From Actinomycetota bacterium (GTDB lineage: Bacteria; Actinomycetota; Thermoleophilia; Gaiellales; Gaiellaceae), in NCBI GenBank assembly GCA_013812265.1, contig JACCTQ010000070.1:1-32301 (forward strand): a DNA stretch of 32,301 nt, written 5' to 3'. Positions 25,680 through 32,301 of this stretch are shown piece after piece (the stretch's first letter is position 1; each line of letters starts with the position of its first letter). The position numbers and the translations under genes are program-made. The notes under the pieces are model-generated. The model was not told where the DNA came from, ran no database searches, and was given only the letters and a program-made list of their open reading frames with translations.

Positions 25680-26453
25680 ATGCGGGCGACTCGCATACCC
25701 GAGCGAGGGCGGCTGGTTCCCGCCTCTCCCCGGGGCCGTCGGAGAGCGTGCAGGATCGCTGTCGCCGGTCTGGGCCTCGGGCTCGCCGTCTGGTTGCTGT
25801 CTCTCGTTCCGGACTCCGAGCTGCACGGCCTCGAGCCATCCGACGATCCCGGGTACGTCGTCCGCGAACCGCCCACCGTGGCGCTTCGGGCCCGCGAGCG
25901 GCGGAAGATCAATGAAACCCTCGACCGCTTCGTCTACGCCGCTGTCCGCAGGCGGGATCCCGGATCGGCCTACGGGCTCGCGGCGCCGCGTCTTCGCACG
26001 GCCGCCTCGCGGGCGGACTGGCAGCGTGGAGACATCCCCGTGTATGCCTATCCCGCTCGCGGTCGCCGCTTCCACGACTGGCTACTTCAGTATTCGTACT
26101 CCAACCTGGTCGGGTTGGACCTCATCCTTCAACCCGACCGCCAAGCGAGGACGGGCGCCGTCGTCTTCGCCGTCGAGTTGCGGCGGATTCGAGGCCGCTG
26201 GCTCGTGGAGGCATTCGACCCGTCCGCCACCTTCGCACCGGTTGACGAGCCGCCGCGAATGGCCGCCCAGCCCGATTTCGCACCTGGGACGGGGAGTGTC
26301 GATCCCGCTGAGAAGCCGCGCATCGCGGCGTTCTGGTTCGTAGTCTTGCTCGTCATGCTCGTCGCGCTGCCTCTTCTACTCCTCGCCGGAATCCTCGGCA
26401 GGGAACGACTCCGCCAACGCCGAGCGGCTCATCAGGAGGCGTCGGTTCCCTAG
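25680..26453 (+). CDS. hypothetical membrane-anchored protein with two TM segments
   Basis: ORF with N- and C-terminal hydrophobic helices; no family recognised. Confidence 0.65.
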   Translation: MRATRIPERGRLVPASPRGRRRACRIAVAGLGLGLAVWLLSLVPDSELHGLEPSDDPGYVVREPPTVALRARERRKINETLDRFVYAAVRRRDPGSAYGLAAPRLRTAASRADWQRGDIPVYAYPARGRRFHDWLLQYSYSNLVGLDLILQPDRQARTGAVVFAVELRRIRGRWLVEAFDPSATFAPVDEPPRMAAQPDFAPGTGSVDPAEKPRIAAFWFVVLLVMLVALPLLLLAGILGRERLRQRRAAHQEASVP

Positions 26454-27787
26454 TCCCCTCCGCCGAAGTCTCCGCCTCCGAAGTCTCCTCCGCCGAAGTC
26501 TCCTCCGCCGAAGTCCCCTCCGAAGTCTCCGCCTCCGAGATCGTCGCCGCCGAAGTCTCCGCCTCCGGAGTCACCCGAATCGAACCCTCCGGGTTCGGCC
26601 CCCGCTGCTCCGGGGAACATGAGGCCGCCTCCGAGCATCGACCCGATGAGCAAACCCGGAAGGAGCCCGCCGCTCATGCCGCCGAAGTAGCCTCCCGCCC
26701 ACGGGCCGTAGGACGCCGGCGCATTCCAGTACGGCGTCGCCCGGCCACCGACCATTACCTCCCTGGCTGCCGGCTCGAGGCCTCGCTCCACACGCTGCGC
26801 GTCAGCTTCACACGCCGGCACCAGGCGCAGGGCGCCATCGGGGGGAGACCATTCGACGTCCCGATCGGAGGGGCCGTGGCGCGGGTCGAAGAAGCAGGGC
26901 GGCCGCCGCTCAGGTGGTTCTTTCCCCTCGAGGCGCGCCTTCGCCGAGGTCATGGCGAATCTTCCTTCCTCGACCGCTGCGGTGACCGCCTCGAGGTCCT
27001 CGGGAGCCCGCGCCCGGTCGAGCGCCTGATCCGCCCGCTCGTAGCACTGAAGCGCGCGGCCGTAGTCCTCCTTCGCCGCCGGGCTCGTGCCCGGCATCTC
27101 CACATCGAGGTCGAGCTCGCGAATGTCCTCCGTCAGCGCGAGTAGATCTTCCTGGGCTGCCTGGCGCACAGGCGCGAACTCCTCTCGCCGCCGGCGCCGC
27201 TTACGAAAGGCATGGAGCCCGATCGCACCGGCGGCTACGGCAGCGATCAACGCCAGGATGCCGCCTCCTCCACCGGGTGACCCGTCGTCCCCTGATTCGC
27301 CTTCGCTTCCGGATCTCCCGGCCGATCTCTCCGCCTCCACCCGGCCGATGAAGTCGAGAAGCGTGGCCGTCACTCCCGCGCCCCGGTTCTCACGCAGGGC
27401 CTCGTTCGCGAGCTCACGCACCTGGAAGTCGGTGCCGCCCGCCCGAAACTCGCGACCGACGACGACGGCGTACGTGCCGCGGCGACGAAGCTCCTGGACG
27501 AGCGCCCGCAGAACTCCGGCGGTGTCGCCACCTGCCTCGTTGCGCGCCTCGGCGGGAAGAATGGCGATGTACATCGGCCCGCCGCCGGGCTCTGCGATCC
27601 GCGCCCGCACCCGCTCCGCCTCCGCCGGAGAGATCGCCTCCTCCACAGCGGCATCCACATAGACGGGGTCATTTCTCAAAGCGGTGACAGCTCGAGTCAG
27701 AATCTCGGCGGCCATGGCCGGAGACGCGTGGAGGGCCACTCCGACGAGGAGCGCGCACGCGGCTGCCCAAAAAATGCGAACGCTCAC
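26450..27787 (-). CDS. TPM-domain-like secreted/membrane protein with GGGDF repeat tail
   Basis: Signal peptide, alpha/beta N-terminal domain, TM, long cytoplasmic part, C-terminal GGGDFGGGDFGGGD. Confidence 0.65.
   Translation of the reverse strand: MSVRIFWAAACALLVGVALHASPAMAAEILTRAVTALRNDPVYVDAAVEEAISPAEAERVRARIAEPGGGPMYIAILPAEARNEAGGDTAGVLRALVQELRRRGTYAVVVGREFRAGGTDFQVRELANEALRENRGAGVTATLLDFIGRVEAERSAGRSGSEGESGDDGSPGGGGGILALIAAVAAGAIGLHAFRKRRRRREEFAPVRQAAQEDLLALTEDIRELDLDVEMPGTSPAAKEDYGRALQCYERADQALDRARAPEDLEAVTAAVEEGRFAMTSAKARLEGKEPPERRPPCFFDPRHGPSDRDVEWSPPDGALRLVPACEADAQRVERGLEPAAREVMVGGRATPYWNAPASYGPWAGGYFGGMSGGLLPGLLIGSMLGGGLMFPGAAGAEPGGFDSGDSGGGDFGGDDLGGGDFGGDFGGGDFGGGDFGGGDFGGGD
26456..26575. 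repeat. 15-bp tandem repeats (ccgccgaagtctcct) encoding GGGDF
   Basis: Repeated ccgaagtctcctccg units visible on the + strand. Confidence 0.85.
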
Positions 27788-27858
27788 AGTGCTTCGTTAC
27801 CCGGCCCGACACACGTGGAAACGGCGTTCACATCCATGAGCGGAGCGGGAGCCGCGAA

Positions 27859-27951
27859 CTAGAGGGCGGTGTGCGCCCGACGGGCCAGTCAGGTCGTACG
27901 GGCTCTGCGACTGAGTGCATCACCCGTGATCGGGCGCACACGACCCTCTAG
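27859..27951. repeat. 93-bp inverted-repeat element in a divergent intergenic region
   Basis: ctagagggcggtgtgcgcccga (27859-27880) / tcgggcgcacacgaccctctag (27930-27951), 20/22 match. Confidence 0.7.
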
Positions 27952-28044
27952 CAGCGGCAAAAGCGGGAGCCGAATAGTAGCGCTTTTGGGGCGAAATTTG
28001 TAGGGCGGCGGGCCGGCGGTCGCCACGGCTACAGTTCTTCTCGG

Positions 28045-28602
28045 GTGAGGCCCTACTCTCGGCTCGTCTCGCTGGGGGCGCTCTGCGCCTTCGCTGGCGC
28101 ACAGGTCGTTGCGCTTCCGGCAGCCTCCGCAGCTCCGCGCTCAGCCGCGTTGCCCGCCTTTGCGTCCGCGTCCTCCCTCCGGGCTACCCAGGTGCTCGCC
28201 GAGGTCAACGCGGTCCGTCTTCGGCGGGGCATCCCGACGCTCGCGAGCTCGCCTGATTTGCGGAGAGCGGCCCAATTCCATTCGCGCGAGATGGGTCGCA
28301 AGGGTTTCTTCAGCCACGCGTCTGCGGATGGAACCTCGTTCTCCAAGCGCGTTCGCCGCTTCTACAGGTCCGACGGTCACCGGCGGTGGGCCGCCGGCGA
28401 GAACCTGCTCTGGGCCCGGGACGACATCGGCGCCGGCTCAGCAGTGGCAATGTGGATGAAAAGCTCAGGCCACCGCGCCAACCTCCTGTCGCACCGCTGG
28501 ATCGAGGTCGGTATCGCCGTCGTTCGGCAACCTCGAGCTCGTGGCGTCTTCCGCCGCAACGACGTCGTGATCGTCACGGCCGACTTCGGCGCTCGCGAAT
28601 AA
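28045..28602 (+). CDS. CAP-domain (SCP-like) secreted protein
   Basis: VNAVRLRRGIPTLASSPDLRRAAQFHSREMGRKGFFSHASADG...GENLLWA...MWMKSSGHRANLLSHRWIEVGIAV. Confidence 0.92.
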   Translation: MRPYSRLVSLGALCAFAGAQVVALPAASAAPRSAALPAFASASSLRATQVLAEVNAVRLRRGIPTLASSPDLRRAAQFHSREMGRKGFFSHASADGTSFSKRVRRFYRSDGHRRWAAGENLLWARDDIGAGSAVAMWMKSSGHRANLLSHRWIEVGIAVVRQPRARGVFRRNDVVIVTADFGARE

Positions 28603-28628
28603 AAGCGAGCCGAGCGCTGGCCCGGGAG

Positions 28629-28662
28629 AACCGGAGCCCGCCCCGCTGGACGAGCTCCGGTT
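28629..28662 (+). terminator. hairpin terminator candidate after the CAP gene
   Basis: aaccggagc ... gctccggtt, 9-bp perfect stem. Confidence 0.5.
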
Positions 28663-28693
28663 AGTGCGTGATCCGCGCGGCAGTCACCCCCTA

Positions 28694-28727
28694 TAGAGGT
28701 TTGACCTGTTTTCCGGTCAAACCTCTA
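28694..28727. terminator. bidirectional terminator between convergent genes
   Basis: tagaggtttgacc-tgttttcc-ggtcaaacctcta, 13-bp perfect stem, 8-nt loop. Confidence 0.75.
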
Positions 28728-28955
28728 GTAGCCGGGCGGCGGAGCCTCGTCGACGTACGTCGTCCTGCGCCGCGAGAAAGCGCCGGGCCCACCCCACGAC
28801 GACCAGAAAAGCAGTGAAAGCAGCAGTCCAACGAGCCCGACGATCATCAGAATCACGCCGACGACGTTGACGTCGACGCCCGATACCTCTGCCGTCACGG
28901 CCCACGTGAGAATGGCGCCGATGGCGATCAAGAACAAGCTGACTCCAAGTCCCAT
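28725..28955 (-). CDS. small two-TM membrane protein (DUF6458-like)
   Basis: MGLGVSLFLIAIGAILTWAVTAEVSGVDVNVVGVILMIVGLVGLLLSLLFW; internal ATG at 28955. Confidence 0.75.
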   Translation of the reverse strand: MGLGVSLFLIAIGAILTWAVTAEVSGVDVNVVGVILMIVGLVGLLLSLLFWSSWGGPGAFSRRRTTYVDEAPPPGY

Positions 28956-29056
28956 TCGATCCTCCCTTGTGTAGGGCTGGCGTACCCGTTTCGAGCGGCC
29001 GCTAATCGCCGCCTCACCTAGCGGCGCGGCCTCTTCTTTCAGTAGGCTCGCCTTCG

Positions 29057-30091
29057 GTGCGCAGGGGAGCAATCCTTTCTCTCGTCGCGATCGGCCTGAT
29101 CGTCGGCGCCGCGGTCACTGCAGTCGCCGTCCTCGTCGACTGGCTGCCTGAGCAGGCGTCCAAGGAGCGAGAACGGATCGACTTCGTTTTCTGGTTCACG
29201 ACCGCGATCTGCATCGCCATCTTCGCTCTGGTGGCAGCCGTGATGCTGTACGCGGTGGTCAAGTTCCGGGCGCGACCGGACGACGACTCCGACGGTCGCC
29301 CCATCCACGGTCATACCGGGCTGGAGATCGCCTGGACGGCGGTACCGGCCGTGCTCGTTACTGGCATCGCGATCGTCAGCACGGTTGCCCTGGCCCAGAA
29401 CGACCGTTCGTCTGGGACGCCGATGTCGATCGAGGTGACCGCGCGTCAGTTCGCCTGGAGCTTCAAGTACCTGGATGAGCAAGACCTGACGTCGACCACA
29501 CTCCGTTTGCCTGTGGATCAACCGGTCAAGCTCACCCTCAAGGCATCCGACGTGATCCATTCGTTCTGGGTGAAGGAGTTCGGCCAGAAGCAGGACGCCG
29601 TTCCCGGCATGGTCACGACGCTCCGGATCACGCCGACGAAGGTCGGGAGGTTCTCGGTCATCTGCACGGAGCTCTGCGGTCTCGGGCACGCTTTCATGCG
29701 CTCGAAGGCGGTCGTGATGGAGCGGGCACAGTACGAGCAATGGATCTCGGAACAACGGCAGGCGCTAAACGGATCCCCGGGGCAGGCCGGGAAGGCGGTG
29801 TTCGCCCAGAACAGCTGTGGCGGGTGCCACACGTTCACGCCGGCCGGCTCGAAGTCGGAGGTTGGGCCGAATCTCGACCGGCTGGCCGCCCAGGCAAAGG
29901 GGCCGGGTCAGCCGCTCGAGCAATTCGTCCGGGAATCGATCGTGAAGCCGGACGCCTACGTCGAGCGGGGATTCTCCGCCGACCTGATGCCCGAGACGTA
30001 CGATCAGCTGCCAAAGGACCAGCTCGACGCCCTCGTGCAGTATCTGACCTCTCCAGCTTCGCCGAAGAAGTCTAAGAAGGAAGGACGATGA
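29057..30091 (+). CDS. ctaC: cytochrome c oxidase subunit II with C-terminal cytochrome c domain
   Basis: TGLEIAWTAVPAVLVTGIAI; CTELCGLGHAFM CuA motif; CGGCHTF haem-binding motif. Confidence 0.95.
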   Translation: MRRGAILSLVAIGLIVGAAVTAVAVLVDWLPEQASKERERIDFVFWFTTAICIAIFALVAAVMLYAVVKFRARPDDDSDGRPIHGHTGLEIAWTAVPAVLVTGIAIVSTVALAQNDRSSGTPMSIEVTARQFAWSFKYLDEQDLTSTTLRLPVDQPVKLTLKASDVIHSFWVKEFGQKQDAVPGMVTTLRITPTKVGRFSVICTELCGLGHAFMRSKAVVMERAQYEQWISEQRQALNGSPGQAGKAVFAQNSCGGCHTFTPAGSKSEVGPNLDRLAAQAKGPGQPLEQFVRESIVKPDAYVERGFSADLMPETYDQLPKDQLDALVQYLTSPASPKKSKKEGR

Positions 30092-32040
30092 GGACCGAGG
30101 AGCCCTGGGTTTCTTCGACAGAGCTTTCGCCCGCAGGGCGAAAGGCCCCCGGCTGGCGCCGCGCGCTCGCCCCCGGCTGGCTGCGCGTGCCGTGGATGAC
30201 CGCGCTCTTCTTCGGCATCGGGCTCGGGATCGTCGTCGGCATCCGGGCGCTAGCCGGCTGGGATCCCGTGTGGGACTGGCGCGCGATCACGACCGTCGCA
30301 ACCCTGACGACGGCTCCGATCGGGTTCCTGGCGGGGATCGGCGCCTTCGACTACTGGGTGCGCTACGCGATCGGGTCGCCGACCGCGCCGGAGGATCACT
30401 CCAGTCACGGCGCCTACAGCTGGCGGGACTACTTCCGCGTGAACACCGATCACAAGGTGATCGGGATCCAGTACGTCTCGACGACGATCTTCTTCTTCCT
30501 GGCGGGCGGCCTGCTCGCGATGATGGTGCGCGCCGAGCTGGCGCAGCCCGGGACGCAGTTCTTCGACAGCCAGACCTACAACGGCCTGTTCTCGGTGCAT
30601 GCCTCGCTGATGATCTTCCTGTTCGTGATTCCGGCCTTCGCCGGCCTCGCGAACTACGTCATTCCGCTCATGATCGGGGCGCCGGACATGGCGTTCCCGC
30701 GCCTGAACGCGCTGTCGTTCTGGCTGCTGCCGATCGCGGGGATCATGATGCTCTCGAGCTTCCTCGTCCCGGGCGGCGCTTTCGGCGCCGGCTGGACAGG
30801 CTACGCGCCGCTCTCGGTCGTCGGCACGGACGGCAACATCTTCTTCAACATGGGCGTCCAGTGGGCAGGCGCCTCCTCGATCATGACGGCGCTCAACTTC
30901 CTGGTCACCATCATCACCATGCGGGCGCCGGGGATGACCTTCTGGCGCATGCCGCTGCTCGTGTGGGCGAACTTCACCACGTCCCTGCTGGTGGTCGTCG
31001 CCACGCCGTTCATCGCCGGGTCGCAGTTCTTCGTCCTCTTCGACCGCGTGATGCACACCAACTTCTTCCTACCGGGCGACGGCGGGTACACGCTCGCCTA
31101 CCAGCACATCTTCTGGTTCTACTCTCACCCTGCGGTCTACATCATGATGCTGCCCGGCTTCGGCATCGCCTCGGAGGTCATCTCAGTCATGGCGCGGAAG
31201 CCGATCTTCGGATACCGGCTCATGGCGCTCTCGCTGATGGCCATCCTCGTCCTCGGGTTCTCAGTGTGGGCGCATCACATGTTCGTGTCGGGCATGGCCA
31301 CGTATCTGCGCGTGCCGATGATGATCACGACGCTTCTGATCGCGGTTCCCACCGGGATCAAGGTCTTCTCGTGGCTCGCCACCCTGTGGGAGGGAAAGTT
31401 GAACCTCTCCACGCCCATGCTCTGGGCGCTCGGGTTCGTGTCCATGTTCGTCATCGGCGGGCTGTCCGGCATCTACCTGGGGGCGGTCCCCATCGATATC
31501 GCAGTATCCGACACGTATTTCGTCGTGGCGCACATTCACTACGTGCTACTCGGCGGCTCGCTGTTCACCATTTTCGCCGGCATCTACTACTGGTTCCCAA
31601 AGATGACGGGACGCCAGTACAGCGAGCGTCTAGGCAAGACCCACTTCTGGCTCACTTTCGTCGGCTTCAACCTGACGTTTTTCCCCATGCACCTGATCGG
31701 GGTGCAGGGTATGCCGAGGCGGGTTGCCGACTACGACCCGCAGTTCGGCGACTGGAATCTCTTCATCTCGATCTCGTCGTTCCTGCTCGGAGCCTCGTTC
31801 ATCGTGTTCGTCTACAACATGATCGTCAGCTGGGCGCGCGGCCCGGCGGCGGAGGCCAATCCGTGGCGCGCCATGACGCTCGAGTGGCAGGTCTCGTCCC
31901 CGCCTCCGATCTTCAACTTCGACGAGATTCCACAGGTGGTCGGCAACCCGTACGAATACGGCGTTCCCGGCGCGCGGCATGCGCTCCTGAACGGTGACCA
32001 GGCCGCAGTCGAGGAGCGCGAACGGGTGCGCGCGCGGTGA
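30088..32040 (+). CDS. ctaD: cytochrome c oxidase subunit I
   Basis: WRDYFRVNTDHKVIGIQY; HIFWFYSHPAVYIMMLPGFG; HHMFVSGM; HIHYVLLGG. Confidence 0.96.
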   Translation: MRTEEPWVSSTELSPAGRKAPGWRRALAPGWLRVPWMTALFFGIGLGIVVGIRALAGWDPVWDWRAITTVATLTTAPIGFLAGIGAFDYWVRYAIGSPTAPEDHSSHGAYSWRDYFRVNTDHKVIGIQYVSTTIFFFLAGGLLAMMVRAELAQPGTQFFDSQTYNGLFSVHASLMIFLFVIPAFAGLANYVIPLMIGAPDMAFPRLNALSFWLLPIAGIMMLSSFLVPGGAFGAGWTGYAPLSVVGTDGNIFFNMGVQWAGASSIMTALNFLVTIITMRAPGMTFWRMPLLVWANFTTSLLVVVATPFIAGSQFFVLFDRVMHTNFFLPGDGGYTLAYQHIFWFYSHPAVYIMMLPGFGIASEVISVMARKPIFGYRLMALSLMAILVLGFSVWAHHMFVSGMATYLRVPMMITTLLIAVPTGIKVFSWLATLWEGKLNLSTPMLWALGFVSMFVIGGLSGIYLGAVPIDIAVSDTYFVVAHIHYVLLGGSLFTIFAGIYYWFPKMTGRQYSERLGKTHFWLTFVGFNLTFFPMHLIGVQGMPRRVADYDPQFGDWNLFISISSFLLGASFIVFVYNMIVSWARGPAAEANPWRAMTLEWQVSSPPPIFNFDEIPQVVGNPYEYGVPGARHALLNGDQAAVEERERVRAR

Positions 32041-32301
32041 CGGACGGACGGCCGCGCGAGTTGCTCGTGATCGCGAACGAGACGGTCGCCGGAGGAAAGC
32101 TGATCGACACCCTGCGCGCCCGCGCGGACGCCGGGCCGGTCCGGATCACGGTGGTCTGCCCGATCAACCAGCCCCGCGAGGGGTACGTCGTCTACGAGGA
32201 CACGCGCCGCGCCGCCGCCGGTCGCCGCCTCACCCAAACGCTGGAGGTGCTCGGTAAGGCCGAGATTCCGGCACACGGACTGGTCGTCGATTCCGATCCC
32301 G
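32037..32301 (+). CDS. hypothetical protein, truncated by window end
   Basis: GTG at 32037 overlapping the ctaD stop (GTGA); TDGRPRELLVIANETVAGGKLIDTLRARADAGPVRITVVCPINQPREGYVVYEDTRR, alpha/beta universal-stress-like start. Confidence 0.6.
   Translation, partial: MTDGRPRELLVIANETVAGGKLIDTLRARADAGPVRITVVCPINQPREGYVVYEDTRRAAAGRRLTQTLEVLGKAEIPAHGLVVDSDP

Noticed and set aside
28699-28722. GTTTGACC/GGTCAAAC as a second satellite arm site
   Set aside because: It is part of a perfect 13-bp terminator palindrome far outside the att boundaries; the match is likely chance.
30192-31997. 601-aa plus-strand ORF inside ctaD
   Set aside because: Out-of-frame shadow of cytochrome c oxidase subunit I; Arg/His-rich, low-complexity.

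Overview
This is a high-GC actinobacterial window; gene content suggests Thermoleophilia-like, but taxonomy is an inference. Host content, left to right: the 3' part of an IS630-family transposase; a dTDP-rhamnose cluster (rmlA, rmlC, rmlD, an SRPBCC gene, rmlB); a SpoIID-like/subtilisin pair; a surface-sugar trio (acetyltransferase, Gfo/Idh oxidoreductase, WecB-like epimerase); tRNA-Lys(CTT); an ECF sigma/Asp23/DUF2273 envelope-stress operon; M28 peptidase, CGNR, TPM-like and CAP genes; and the start of a cytochrome c oxidase operon (subunits II and I). The main discovery candidate is an ~8.2 kb integrated element, about 11201-19430. It is bounded by a 44-bp perfect direct repeat of the tRNA-Lys 3' half. 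It carries a tyrosine integrase, an excisionase-like HTH, a HK97-fold major capsid protein, a possible small-terminase-like protein, a replication-initiator-like gene with in-gene iterons, and two adjacent proteins with six C-x2-C-x13/14-C-x3-C zinc modules. I recognise no portal, large terminase, prohead protease, tail or lysis gene. This fits a capsid-carrying phage satellite (phiRv1-like or cf-PICI-like in logic). Other items: a 162-bp TA-flanked MITE candidate inserted exactly in a stop codon inside the Asp23 operon, two further inverted-repeat elements, a predicted ZAS anti-sigma/Asp23 fusion, a decapitated NarL-type regulator, and an IS630 frame change at a C6 run.
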